Below, in pieces: positions 35,649-47,599 of a stretch of 64,000 nt of DNA. Made by a program: the position numbers and the translations under genes. The notes under the pieces are model-generated. The model was given only the letters and a program-made list of their open reading frames with translations, was not told the DNA's origin and made no database searches. Source of the DNA: Cordilura impudica. Its lineage: Eukaryota > Arthropoda > Insecta > Diptera > Scathophagidae. How positions within the stretch are numbered: the stretch's first letter is position 1; the number at the start of each line of letters is the position of its first letter. The stretch lies in contig OY821521.1 in the NCBI GenBank assembly GCA_963682025.1, forward strand, positions 170,553,165 through 170,617,164, written 5' to 3'.

Positions 35649-36434
35649 CAAGTAAGAAATTTATAGTCGGTCTAGACCGACTATACGATACCCTATACCA
35701 TGCGTTTAGAAACCCTATCTCTTAGGCCCAAGTAACTGGACATAGAAAATAAGCAAAAACCAAATTTGAGTGGAATTTTTATTAATTTTTTTGGCTGCAG
35801 ATATGAAAAAGTTCATATCGGATGCTATATCTATATGGGTACTAGATCCAAAAATGGACCGATCCTGATCATGTTTGCTAAAGTCTCTTGGATTTTGCAA
35901 AAATATATACAAACAAAATTTGAGAAGAATCAGTGCAATATTTTTGTTTTTAATAGATATAAGTGAAGATCGGGAAGTAGCTCTATATGGGGTCAAAGGG
36001 ATCATTTTTGAACTACTCATTAATGGATGTAATGAACGCATACAAACCCAATTTGAGTAAGATCTATATGACAATTTGTATCTTATGGCAATTTATGTCG
36101 ATTACATATGGGTAATTTGTATGGGGGCTAGGTCTGAACATCGACCGATTCTCACCAATTTCAATAGTGTTCATCCCATGGCCAACAAAAGCTTATATAC
36201 CAAATTTCATCAAAATATATTCATATTTGCGACCTGCAGTTTGATTATAATGTTTACATGGACACACAGACGGACGGACGGACGGACGGACGGACGGACA
36301 TTGTTAAATCAACTCAGAAAGTGATTCTGATTCGAATGGTATAATTAAAGATGGGTCTAGGTCAAATATTTTTGGTTGTTACAAACAGCAGCACAAAGTC
36401 GTTATACCCAAACCACATAGTGGTATAGGGTATA
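35649..36434 (-). mobile_element. HINE-B copy 1 in the heptamer array
   Basis: It is complete from the palindromic terminus (ATAGTCGGTCT/AGACCGACTAT, CTTACTTG on the minus strand) to the 5' start TATACCCTATACCACTATG (minus strand from 36434). A (GACG) tetranucleotide run of about seven units lies at 36270-36298. The bases corresponding to 'cctatgactaagagttgtcg' in other copies are deleted near 35990, as in the next copy. Confidence 0.85.
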
Positions 36435-36792
36435 ATGAAAAATAAAAAACGCAAAATAAAAAATGAAAAATGATAAATAAAAAAGAAAAATAACAAATGA
36501 AAAAGAAAAATTAAAAATAAAAAATGAAAAATAAAAAATGAAAAATGAAAAACGGAAAATAAAAAATGAAAAATGAAAAATAAAAAATAAAATTGAAAAA
36601 TAAAAAATGAAAAATTGAAAATGAAAAATGAATAAAAAAAATGAAAAATAAAAATGAAAAATAAAAAATTAAAAATGAAAAACGAAAAATTAAAAATGAA
36701 AAATGATAAATAAAAAATGAAAAATAAAAAATTCAAAATAAAAAATAAAAAATTAAAAATGAAAAATGAAAATTAAATATGAAAAATAAAAA

Positions 36793-37571
36793 CAAGTAAG
36801 AAATTTATAGTCGGTCTAGACCGACTATACGATACCCTATACCATGCGTTTAGAAACCCTATCTCTTAGGCCCAAGTAACTGGACATAGAAAATAAGCAT
36901 AAACCAAATTTGAGTGGGATTTTTATTAATTTTTTCAGCTGCAGATATGAAAAATTTCATATCGGATGCTATATCTATATGGGGACTAGGCCCAAAACTG
37001 GACCGATCCTCACCATGTTTGGTAAAGTCTCTTGTATTTTGCAAAAATATATACAAACAAAATTTGAGAAGAATCTATGCAATATTTTTGTTTTTTGATA
37101 GATTTAAGTGAAGATCGGGATGCAGCTCTATATGGGGTCAAAGGGATCATTTTTGGACTACTCATTAGTGGATGTAATGAACGCATACAAACCCAATTTG
37201 AGTAAGATCTATATGACAATTTGGATCTTATGGCAATTTATGTCGATTTCATATGGGTAATTTGTATGGGGGCTAGGTCTGAACATGGACCGATTCTCAC
37301 CAATTTCAATAGCGTTCATCCCATGGCCGATAAAAGCTTATATACTAAATTTCGTCAAAATATATTCATATTTGCGACCTGCAGTTTGATTACAAGCTTT
37401 ACATGGACACACAGACGGACGGACGGACGGACGGACATTGTTAAACCAACTCAGAAAGTGATTCTGATTCGATCGGTATAATTAAAGATGGTTCTAGGTC
37501 AAATATTTTTGGTTGTTACAAACAGCAGCACAAAGTCATTATACCCAAACCACATAGTCGTATAGGGTATA
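36793..37571 (-). mobile_element. HINE-B copy 2 in the heptamer array
   Basis: It is nearly identical to 35649-36434, including the shared internal deletion near 37135-37140. Together with the adjacent array this forms the second unit of a tandem duplication. Confidence 0.85.
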
Positions 37572-37897
37572 ATGAAAAATAAAAAACGGAAAATAAAAAA
37601 TGAAAAATGATAAATAAAAAATGAAAAATAACAAATGAAAAAGAAAAATTAAAAATAAAAAATTAACAATGAAAAATAAAAAAATTAAAAACGGAAAATA
37701 AAAAATGAAAAATAAAAAATAAAATTGAAAAATGAAAAACTGAAAATAAAAAAATGAAAAATAAAAATGAAAAATAAAAAATTAAAAATGAAAAACGAAA
37801 AATTAAAAATTAAAAATTAAAAATGATAAATAAAAAATGAAAAATAAAAAATTAAAAATTAAAAATGGAAAATGAAAAATAAAAATGAAAAATAAAA

Positions 37898-38527
37898 CAA
37901 GTAAGAAAATTATAGTTGGTCTAGACCGACTATACGATACCCTATACCATGCGCTTAGAGACCCTATCTCTCAGGCCCAACTAACTTGATATAGAAAATA
38001 AGCATAAACCAAATTTGAGTGGGATTTTTATTAATTTTTTGTCTGCAGATATGAAAAAGTTCATATCAGATGCTATATCTATATGTGGACCAGGACCAAA
38101 AATGGACCGATCCTGACCATGTGTGGTAAAGTCTCTTGTATTTTGAAAAAATATATACAAACAAAATTTGAAAAGAATCCGTGCAATACTTTTGTTTTTT
38201 GATAAATTTAAGTGAAGATCGGGAAGCGGCTTTATATGGGGCCTATGACTAAGAGTTGTCGCATAGGGATCATTTTTGGACTACTGATTAGTAAATGTAA
38301 TAAACACATACAAACCCAATTTGACTAAGATTTAGGTCTAAACATGGACCGCTTCTCACCAATTTCAACATGGTTCATCCCATGGCCGATAAAAGCTTAT
38401 ATACCAAATTTCATCAAAATATATTCATATTTGCGACCTGCAGTTTGATTACAAGCTTTACATGGACACCCAGACGGACGGACGGATGGACATCGTTTTT
38501 GGTAGTTACAAACAGCAGCACAAAGTA
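37898..38527 (-). mobile_element. HINE-B copy 3 in the heptamer array, internally deleted
   Basis: It retains 'cctatgactaagagttgtcg' (about 38243) that copies 1 and 2 lack, and has its own deletions around 38330 and at the 5' end, where the sequence jumps from GACGGATGGACATCG to 'ttttggtagttacaaacagc'. It is therefore not a simple third unit of the duplication. Confidence 0.8.
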
Positions 38528-39050
38528 TAAAAAGAAAAATTAAAAATAAAAAATTAAAAACGAAAAACAGTAAACGGGAAACGAAAAACGAAAAATTAAA
38601 AATGAAAAATAAAAAATGAAAAATGGAAAATTAAAATAAAAAATAAAAATGAAAAATTAAAAATTAAAATTGAAAAATAAAAAATTAAAAATGAAAAATG
38701 AAATATAAAATAAAAAATGAAAAATTAAAAAAGAAAAATTAAAAATTAAAACAAAAAATTAAAAATAACAAATGAAAAATAAAAAATTAAAAATGAGAAA
38801 TAAAAAATGAAAAAAGAAAAATAAAAAATTAAAAATGAAAAATGAAATGAAAAAATGAAAAAAAAAAATTTTAAATGAAAAACGAAAAATTAAAAATTAA
38901 CCGGTTCAAATAATAAATAGCAATAAATATTTTTATATTAGCAGAGCCCCTGCAGTTGTTGCTATAAGGGATACATAGATGACGCTTTCTGTTTGATTTT
39001 AAAAAAGTGCCATAAAAAAATCTTTAATTACTAAATGTTTACACATCCGT

Positions 39051-40897
39051 GTAATTATTAAATTATATTATAAAAGTATGTTTATTATGAGTAAAATGCA
39101 GTTTGATTTAAAAAACCCATTACAAACTGACTGTGGTATTTAACTTTTAATAAAAAAAAATTTGCAATAAATGTCTCGCTACAAAAACTCGCGACTCCGA
39201 CTCCAACTGAAAAATTCTAATAATTTTTAAAATATTTGCCAAAAAAAAAATTCTTCAAAATTGGCGACGTAATATTTTACAGATCACTATGAATAAGTAA
39301 ATTTTTATTTATATTATGACAGTCAGTTCATTCAGCACTTTAATTAAATAATATAAATGTGTTTCGTAATTTAAATTATTTGGGAATTTTGTTTATTAGT
39401 GCGGGCAAGAGTCGAATTTATACTCGATTATTAATCAAGTTGAAAATAGATGTTTGTAGTTTTTTTTAAGGTTTGTGGTCAATTTAATTGAATTTGAACA
39501 ATATTCAGCATAAAATTAAAACTGAGTTGTTTGTGTTATAAAATAATATAGTTCAGATTATATATTATAGGTCTGGTAGTTTAGTTAATTTATTATTAAA
39601 AAAAAAAAAGAATTACATTGAAAACTGAAAGTCAAAGTGGAGTTTAAGTTTCATGTGAGTAGCTATATGCATACAAACAATTAATTTGAACTCCAAATAT
39701 TTAATATAATTTTATTTATTTTTTATAAAAATTAAAAAAAATACTATATACACAAGAATATTTTGAAAAAAATTTAGACGAGCAGGAGCAGTCCAAGTGT
39801 CGTCGCTTAAATTTAGTATAAAGTAGCGGAGACACAGAATTTGTAACAGTCTTAGCTAAATTTAAAATAGACTTTTACCGGGCATTAAAGGAGGTAGAGA
39901 AATTTGATCGGTTTTCAAATTTAGTAAAAAAGATACAATTCCAAAGTACCCTGAGATTATCCAGGGTGCTGCTCTGATCACCGCGGCATAGCCACCGAAA
40001 TAAGTGTCCGCAGAAGTATTGTATTGAAGTATTATATTGATTCACTGGTATCAATTACCCACAAAAAAGAATATCACTGATTTTATAAATATGTCTATAT
40101 GCATTATATGCATTATGTCTATATGCATTTAGCATCAGAGTCAGATTTGGAGTAGAAGTCAGAGTCGGAACTTTAAACTTTTTTGGAACTTTTTTTTTGA
40201 CGACTTCACAGCCCTGCTTAGAAAGTGTTCTTAACTTACTAACTCCTACTGAAACTGTAGATATCTCCATTTCAAGGATGTAGAAAATTTTCAATCTAAT
40301 CATTTATAACATAACAGTCATGACAAGTTTTAATATGATTTCTAATTAAGCCTTAATGCCAGCAACTAATCTGATGGAGAATATTTACAGACTAGTTATA
40401 ATTCTTTAAAAATAAATGTTCTCTTCTTCTCTACCACGCACAATTGATTAGTATTCCTAACGAATATATTGTCATAATTAAATAATCATTAAAAAGTTTG
40501 TCATTCCAGAGCTAATGTTAACATTACCTCAGCTCTGCCATTTAATTTTAGGATTAGTGCACAAAGATAAAGGACACGTACATATTTAATTTTTCTTATC
40601 ATCTCAATGTCTATTTAGTTTATTAGGAGGAAGATCAATTGTTGACAGAAAAATAAAACATGTTAACATGACATACAAAAAATAAATTTAAAAAAAAATT
40701 GCAAATACTTCTAAATGTTTTATCGATAAATCGTGCATGTAGAAACTTCTTCTTCATGCTCGTTAAAACACCAACAAACAAATAAAAAGTACAAACTCTA
40801 CACTCACAATTCAAGTTTTGGTATTTATTTGTTTTATTTTTTGGATAAAAATTTTAACAACCCTTAGCCATCTCTGCCTCTACCAACGAAATCTTTT
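39051..40897. other. Unassigned region with a short open stretch
   Basis: A plus-strand frame open from about 39836 to 39960 reads EFVTVLAKFKIDFYRALKEV and continues about 22 residues more, preceded and followed by stops; it looks more protein-like than its surroundings but I do not recognise it. A minus frame at 40055-40303 has no signature. Confidence 0.35.
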
Positions 40898-41678
40898 TAT
40901 ACCCTATACCACTATGTGGTTTGGATATAATGACTTTGTGCTGCTGTTTGTAACAACCAAAAATATTTGACCTAGACCCATCTTTAGTTATACCGATCGA
41001 ATCAGAATCACTTTTTGAGTTGATTTAACAATGTCCGTCCGTCCGTCCGTCCGTCTGTGTGTCCATGTAAACCTTGTAATCAAACTACAGGTCGCAAATA
41101 TGAATATATTTTGATGAAATTTGGTATATAAGCTTTCATCGGCCATGAAATTGGTGAGAATTGGTCCATGTTCAGACCTAGCCCCCATACAAATGACCCC
41201 TATAAAATCGACATAAATTGACATAAGATCCAAATTGTCGTATAGATCTTAGTCAAATTGGGTTTGTATGTGTTTATTACATCAATTAATGAATAGTCCA
41301 AAAACGATCCCTATCGCACAACTCTTAGTCATAGGCCCCATATAGAGCTGCATCCCGATCTTCTCTTAAATCTATCAATAAACAAAAATATTGCACTGAT
41401 TCATCTCAAATTTTGTTTGTACATATTTTCGCAAAATACAAGAGACTTTACCAACCATGGTCAGGATCGATCCATTTTTGGACCTAGTCCCCATATAGAC
41501 ATAGCATCCGATATGAACTTTTTCATATCTGCACAAAAAAAAATTAATAAAAATGCCACTCAAAATTGGTTTATGCTTATTTTCGATATCCAATTAGTTG
41601 GGCCTAAGCGATAGGGTCTCTAAACGCATGTTATATAGGGTATCGTATAGTCGGTCTAGACCGACTATAACTTTCTTG
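40898..41678 (+). mobile_element. HINE-B, full-length copy
   Basis: It starts TATACCCTATACCACTATGTG and ends with GGGTATCGTATAGTCGG, the palindrome and CTTTCTTG followed by a long T-run. The 5' module holds GTCCGTCCGTCCGTCCGTC. Subterminal motifs TATACCCTATACCA (5') and its inverse near the 3' end pair up. No protein is encoded. Confidence 0.85.
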
Positions 41679-42099
41679 TTTTTTTTTTTTTGTTATAGCT
41701 TGTTTTACGAATAAAAATTCTTTGGTAACTTTATAAACAAATATTACAAAGAATATTGTACTTATATTTATGTAGTACTCGTATATATTGGATTATATCC
41801 TTAACGTGATATTTGTTTTCTTCTTGCTACTTTATTGATTGGAATGATGTCATTAGTTGGTTTCATCAATTATTAAACAATCGTATATTTGAGAGATTAT
41901 TTCGATACAAATAACGAAATTCCAAGAAGCACATTTTTTGTTGGTTTAATATTTGCGCATCTTAAAGTTATTAAGAACTTGCCACCCACCATCATGTATT
42001 TTTATTTATTCTAAGAATTCTATGTGTTCTGCATATTAAGTAAGTATTAGGGCATTAAATTGAAACGTTTTGTTCAGCAATATTCCCTTAAGTCACATT
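41679..42099. other. Spacer, nothing recognised
   Basis: No frame or repeat identified. Confidence 0.4.
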
Positions 42100-42439
42100 T
42101 ATTTATATACTTAGGATAGTGTTAACAGTTAGACAGTTTATAAATAAGATTAAGAATTTCTAAGGATGAATAATGAATGTTTGTATATTTCTGATATTTT
42201 CTTGTAAAAGGACTTTTAAAAAATTTCATTATAATCATTTTAAATTTAAGGTATTGTATGCTTGTGAAATAACTTTGCTCGGGCGCCAAATGTAAGAAAG
42301 CTCCAAACCTCAATAAAATCACTGATGAAGGCTGATATGCCAGAAACTAGTATGATTAAAAATACAGTGCAGTTATGAGTTTTAGAAATATATTGAAACA
42401 AAATCAAAATTTGCATATTAATTACAGCATTAACTGCAA

Positions 42440-42802
42440 CTAGCAGATTCCAGCGCTCGAAATCCGAGTGCAATTTCTAGGCAGCTTTATTATTCAACTT
42501 AGTCAATTCACAAACCAACACTTTTATGGTTTATTATTATTGTGAATGAAGGTAACAAACTTATTGACAAACACATTAACAAATTTTATAAAATATAGCA
42601 TATGTATTATTTTATGTATCTGTTAGTAGCAAATTTAAATGCAATTTACTTAAAATAAAGGAAAAAATTTTAAAATCTATAAATCTGCAAAACGGCTAAA
42701 AAGAAATACCTTTCAAATAATATACTTTTGCTCAAAATCGGGATAACACGGTAGAAAAAAACATCGGTCACAAGAAATTGCCTAGCCTATTAATATTATA
42801 GA
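42440..42802 (-). mobile_element. Helitron-D, complete
   Basis: On the minus strand it starts A|TCTATAATATTAATAGG and ends with CTCGGATTTCGAG, GCGCTGGAATCTGCTAG|T. The start, hairpin and CTAG end are all intact. The body of 363 bases carries no coding sequence. Confidence 0.85.
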
Positions 42803-44587
42803 TATGTCTGAAAATGACGTCAAATCTAACAGAGTAAGAAAATTTAATTAGCAATTCAAATCGAAAGAGATCTGAAGCATTTAAATAAATAAATAAATTC
42901 AGTAGTCGTTCAACATTCCATTTCGAAAGTCAATTAAATAGGCTTTAGATTATCTTTTGAGTTTTGCGGCAATTTCTATATAAAATAGTGTAAGCAGTTC
43001 GCAATTTCTAGTCTTATTGCTAACCTATAAGACTAGAAATTGCTAAGAACGGCTACTGCAAGTTTGTATATTTCTGATATTTTCTAGCAAAAGGATTTTG
43101 CTCGGGCGCCAAGTTTAAGAAATTTTTATTTAAAAATTAAATTGATAAATAACTGAAAGGTTGGCGGTGATGTAGCCGAAAATCTGTTCAATGAACTCAG
43201 TTGTTATTCATCATGTCATTTTGAAACAGTTTAAGTAGCAGACTTTAGATTTTTTCTATGTAAGACTTTTTCTTGTGCATAATTTTCTGCTTTTTTATAT
43301 AGAATAGTGTTAGCAGTTAGCCAGTTTATCAATAGGACTAGAAATTGATAAGGATGGGTAAAGATTGCTTGTATATTTCTGATATTTTTTTCTCCAATAA
43401 TTTTGTTCAGGGGCCAGATTTAAGAAAATTTTATTATAATCATTTATAATAAAATTGCATCGAGTTTGCTTGGACGCCAAAAAAAAAAAACCATTTAAAT
43501 TGAAAGTAAACTGAAATATTAGCGGATAGATAATCTACAAACTATTCAAAAAACTCATTTGTTTTTCAATATGTTAGTGAGAAACAGTTTCAGTAGCAGT
43601 TAGTCAGCTAAGCAGACTTTCTAAAAATGAGTTTTTCTTGTGCATGATTTTATTTTTTTTATTTTATATAGACTAGTGGTAGTATTTAGCCAAAATTATC
43701 TATAAAACTTGAAATTCCTTAGAATGGCAAAATATTGTTTGTATGTTTTTGATATTTTCTTGCCACATAACTTTGTTTGGTCGCCAAAAATAATAAAATT
43801 CCATTATAATCATTTAAAGGTTATATTCTTGCTTATAAAATGACTTTGCTCGGGCGCCAAATTTATAATCTTTTTATTTGTATTATAATTTTAAAGTTTA
43901 ATTCAGGATGAGCAGATAGATAACCTACAAACTGTTTACTGAACTCAGTAGTTATTTAACATTTCATTTCGAAATTTTTTCAGCACCTGTTAGTCTATTA
44001 AACAGACTTAAGATTATCTTTCTAAGTATATGATTTTTTGTCCATGATTTTGCGTTCTGTGACATTTATTTTGTGTAGAATAGTGTAAGCTGCTAGACAG
44101 TTTGTCAATCAGACTAGAAATTGCTAAGATTGGCTGATGAATGTTTTTACATATCCTATGTTTTTACATTTCCAATTTATTGCAAAAGACCTTCACTCGG
44201 GCGCCAAATTTAAGAAAATTTTATTATAATCATTTAAAATTTGAAATGACTGCCCGGGTTCCAAAATTAGAAAAATTGTATTTAAACTTAGTTGCTTCAA
44301 TATGTCATTTCGAGTATGAGTTTTCCTTGTGCATAAATTTGCATTCTTGATATTTTTTATATAGCATAGTGTTAGTAGTTAGCCAGTTTATCAATGAAAA
44401 TAGGAATTGCTAAGGATGAATAAAGATTGCTTCTACGTTTCTGTTATTTTTGTGTCAAATAACCTTGCTCGTGCAAAAATTAAAAAAAAATTCTTTATAA
44501 TCTTAAGTTTATAACTTTTATGACTTTTCTCGGGCACCAGAATTAGTAAAATGTGTTTTATAATTTCAATTAAAAGTGAAGTGAAAT

Positions 44588-44936
44588 TAATAATAATAAT
44601 AGGCTAGGCGATTTCTTATGTCTGATGTTTTGTTCTACCGTTTTACCCCGATTTTGACCAAACGTATATTATTTGAAAGGTATTTCTTTTTAGCCGATTT
44701 GCAGATTTACAGATTTTAAAAATTTTCCCTTTATTTTGAGTAAATTGCATTTAAAGTTGCTACTAACACATACATAAAATTATACAATGCTATGTTTGTA
44801 ATAAAAATGAATTGGTTTTTTGTGGTTATTTGTGAATTGGCTATAATTGATTAGCATACTTTTAAGGTCTTTATTTAATGAAAAAATAAAATTTCCTAGA
44901 ATTTGCGCTCGAATTTCGAGGGCTAGGATCAGCTAG
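44588..44936 (+). mobile_element. Helitron-D, 5' end diverged
   Basis: It shares the body ('aggctaggcgatttctta', 'ccgattttgaccaaac') and the 3' hairpin CTCGAATTTCGAG with CTAG|T. The 5' end is blurred into an AATAAT run, so the exact start is uncertain. Confidence 0.75.
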
Positions 44937-45240
44937 TATTAATAAATAGATACTCTACAAACTGTTCAATAAACTAACTTATTATTTCAAATGTCATTTC
45001 GAAACAATTTCAGTACCATTTAGACAATTAAACAGATTATCTCTATAAGTATAAGTTTTTGTTGAGTATGATTTTGCTTTTTGTGGCATTTTTTAGTAAT
45101 AGTTAGCCAGTATATTGATAAGACTAACGAATTGTTATTTTCTAGCCAAATAACTGTGCTCGGGCGCCAAATTTCATTATAATCATTTCTAATATAAAAC
45201 CTATGATTGCGAAATGACTTTTCTCGGGTGTCAGATGCAA

Positions 45241-46187
45241 GAAACTTTAAATAAAAATTTTAAAAATAATCTACAAACTCATTAATTAACATGTCATTTC
45301 GAGTTAGTTTCATTAGCACTCAGTCAGTTTTGGGTTGAATACTAATTAATTAAAAAAAATCCGATAAAGAATGAATAAGATTATAATATTTACTAGTGAA
45401 TGAATTTGCTCAGGCAGCAAATATATTTCAATCGAAAGTTAGCCGAATAGAAATTATATAAACTATTCTATAAACTCGTAACATGTTAATGTGAAAATCA
45501 AATATTTTTATAAAAAAATTAGTTGGCAATACAGGTTTGCGAGTACTGCTTTTCATTAAAACTTTGCCAGACATCGTAAGACTTCGCCTGATTTGACAGC
45601 TGCTTCAAAATATTTCAAATTTAAAACCATTAGTTCCGGGACTTTTTTTATTGAATTGGAATTTTTGAGGCCGCAAATAATAACAATACATTCTCCTAAT
45701 AAATATTCCGAAGCCGTTTAAACATATCCTTCAACATATGAAGTAAGTTCTACCATAAATGACACCTTAATACAAAACAAACAACATTTTGCGCTTTTCA
45801 TATGAATTTAAATTATTTTTGTTTTAATAAATAAATATTAATGTTATAAAATGCTCAGTACAATATGCTTAGGCTGACCAACAAACTCGAATCTGCTAGA
45901 ATTATAGCGGTTTTTAAACCTCATTCCCCTTAAATTTTTGTAACGGATTCAGCTAAAAGACCACCTTGTATATTTTTTTCATAACCGTATCTATAATAGT
46001 TTGATGTTACTTTAAGTACTCGAACTGATTTGGTATAAGCATCTGTTCAATTATTATTATTCTAAACCAGTTCTATTTAATAATTCCAGAAGTTTGGAAT
46101 GATAAAGATCATGAGAAAAATTGTGGTATGATACTAATGTTAAACTGATCCAGTTTTTCCCAGTTTACATCTGGGCTAAATTATTGC
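45241..46187. other. Weak continuation of the repeat, then unassigned sequence
   Basis: Diverged echoes of the upstream array persist to about 45430 (for example a CTCAGGCAGCAAA box at 45410). After that nothing was recognised. Confidence 0.4.
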
Positions 46188-46189
46188 TT

Positions 46190-46373
46190 ATTCTCTACTT
46201 ACAATTCTCTTTTTTATTAAAAAATACTCGGTCACGTTAACCATACTAAGTAAACATAACACAGTGATTGATAATACAAAGAAAGAAATCAGCAATATGT
46301 GCTTTGCCATATGATTGATAGCTCTATCGAGCCAATTTAATTCTTGATAGTTGCAATAAACATATTTTAGCAC
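46190..46373 (-). CDS. Possible host exon or chance frame with one membrane helix
   Basis: The minus-strand frame reads through NWLDRAINHMAKHILLISFF, then VLSITVLCLLSMVNV and TEYFLIKKRI. It has a hydrophobic stretch of about 22 residues flanked by charged residues. Immediately after KKRI the DNA reads ATT|GTAAGTAGAG, a strong donor site. A possible acceptor (TATCAAG) lies just upstream of the NWLD codons. Codon content looks more gene-like than neighbouring frames. No family was recognised, no neighbouring exon was found, and a chance frame remains possible. Confidence 0.25.
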
Positions 46374-46419
46374 TTACATCAAGCAATATGGCAGAATATT
46401 AAAGAAAATGTTCTTAAAA

Positions 46420-46915
46420 CAGGTGTAAAACAATACTTCAATTTAAACTTTAATGAAGATTGTAATTTTATTAAGTTAAATGAATTTGCTCGGGCGCCAA
46501 TTTTTTTTAAAATAATTTTTATGTTGAATCTAAATTAAAGTTTTGTGGAATATAGTTTGCAAATTACTAATACCAAAAAGCTTACAACACAATATTTCAA
46601 TTGAAAGTTTAATAAAGATTGCAATATTAATAAGTGAAATGACGTTGATCGGGTGCTAATTTTTCAAAAAGAATATTTTTTATAATAAATCTAAATTTAA
46701 GTTTAATGGAAGATAGTTTACGAACAGCTAAAACACAAACAGCTTACAACACAATATTTCAATTAAAAGTTTAGTGAAGATTGTAATACAAATAAATTAA
46801 ATAATTTTGCTCGGGCGCCAAATTCTCAAATAAACATTTTATATAGAAATTTAATTAAAGTTTAATGGAACATAATCTACAAACTGCTAACAAATACATA
46901 GCTTAATTGATAATA
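46420..46915 (+). repeat. Three tandem units of about 160 bases with the CGGGCGCC box
   Basis: Blocks 'cttacaacacaatatttcaatt', 'agtttaatgaagattgtaat' and CTCGGGCGCCAA recur with spacings of about 155-165 bases (boxes at 46489, 46644 in the altered form TGATCGGGTGCTAA, and 46809). It is a shorter-period relative of the 42100-45240 array. Confidence 0.75.
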
Positions 46916-47599
46916 CAACATGGCCTGAGTTTTGAAAAATAATTTTAAAGAATGCCATAAAGATAATAGATTTAAAACTATAAATGAAACTTCTGATAAT
47001 GAAAATTATATTGTTTTAAAACTTTGCTTTAAATTTTTCCAAGAAAAACTGATGTTTTTGAAAGGTTTTTATTGCATTGTCTAGCACTGTTCATTAACTC
47101 ATACGTCAACAAATGTCATTGTGTACAAATACATATCAAATATAAATATTGAACATCAAAAACAATTTAGGAATTCGTTTAGATTACCTTGTAAACACGT
47201 TGTTTTTATGTACTTATACCTCCTACGTTTTCAATTAGTACATTTTACATGACAAGTTACTTATTTTGATGATTGGTTGGGAGGTAATTTTATTAGTCCT
47301 CCTTTGCTCATTACCATCTTTGGACAAAATATACAATTACGGTACCAGTTACGTACCAGACATCACTTAATATAATACAAGACCTTAAACTTTAACAGAA
47401 ACTCACATTCTAAACACGTTTCGACAAAAACAATCAACGCATAGACTATATAAGAATATAATTAGTAGAATCTTTCATCGTTTCTTTTTGTCATTTTTTA
47501 CACTAGTTGTTTGTATACTCGTACATATGTGGTTTGGTATTGAATGATTTATGATATAAAGTGGAATTAATTATAAACAACAAAAATATATGACATTCT
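46916..47599. other. Spacer, nothing recognised
   Basis: No frame, RNA gene or shared repeat was seen. Confidence 0.4.

Larger units (their letters stand above)
35440..37897. repeat. Tandem duplication of about 1.1 kb (HINE-B plus heptamer segment)
   Basis: The starts of the two HINE-B copies are 1144 bases apart. The heptamer text before each copy ('aattgaaaatgaaaaatgaa...acgaaaaattaaaaatg') and after each copy ('aaaaaacg-aaaataaaaaatg...gataaataaaa') is shared at the level of irregular variant units, not just period. That indicates block duplication rather than independent insertion. Confidence 0.7.
34845..38890 (-). repeat. Heptanucleotide array (AAAAATG/AAAAATA)n, interrupted
   Basis: Heptamers alternate between GAAAAAT and AAAAAAT with scattered ACGAAAA variants; segments are 34845-35648, 36435-36792, 37572-37897 and 38528-38890. 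It is the complement of the array at 28905-30120, but the TTTTTAA pure form is rare here. Long minus-strand frames rich in F, I, S and H are artefacts of the period of seven. Confidence 0.9.
34700..39050 (-). repeat. Repeat-C, large inverted copy carrying heptamer array and HINE-B insertions
   Basis: The left end is ACATCTATACGCGCAGGGGGG-like and the right end contains 'agcagagcccctgcagttgttgct', 'gatacatagatgacgctttctg' and TCTTTAATTACTAAATG, the complement of the start of 28620-30262. The array between the ends has grown to about 4 kb because three HINE-B copies lie within it and one unit has been duplicated. Confidence 0.8.
42100..45240 (+). repeat. Degenerate long tandem repeat with CTCGGGCGCCAAA boxes
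   Basis: Units of about 280-410 bases recur. Each holds 'atatagaatagtgttagcag' and 'gccagtttatcaata' blocks (about 42108, 43298, 43668, 44077, 44358, 45092), a 'tatttctgatattttct' block, one or two CTCGGGCGCCAAA boxes about 55-75 bases apart (42277, 43100, 43775/43849, 44195/44250, 44466/44525, 45158/45222) and a 'cattataatcatttaaa' block. The box is better preserved than the rest. Helitron-D copies sit within the array. Confidence 0.75.

Noticed and set aside
34992..35651. 219-codon minus-strand frame rich in F, I, S, H and Y (and a similar 124-codon frame at 36362-36736)
   Set aside because: It is a shadow of the heptamer array: a period of 7 cycles through three frames without stops. No domain, start context or conservation.
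35766..37098. Frames reading SGIFINFFGCRYEK...-like peptides repeated at several loci, also at 41375-41593
   Set aside because: They recur only because HINE-B is repeated; frames differ by copy and on both strands, so they are not a conserved protein.
39836..39962. About 42 open codons reading EFVTVLAKFKIDFYRALKEV onward
   Set aside because: Looks protein-like but is bounded by stops, has no recognisable family and no splice context; kept only as a note in the region entry.
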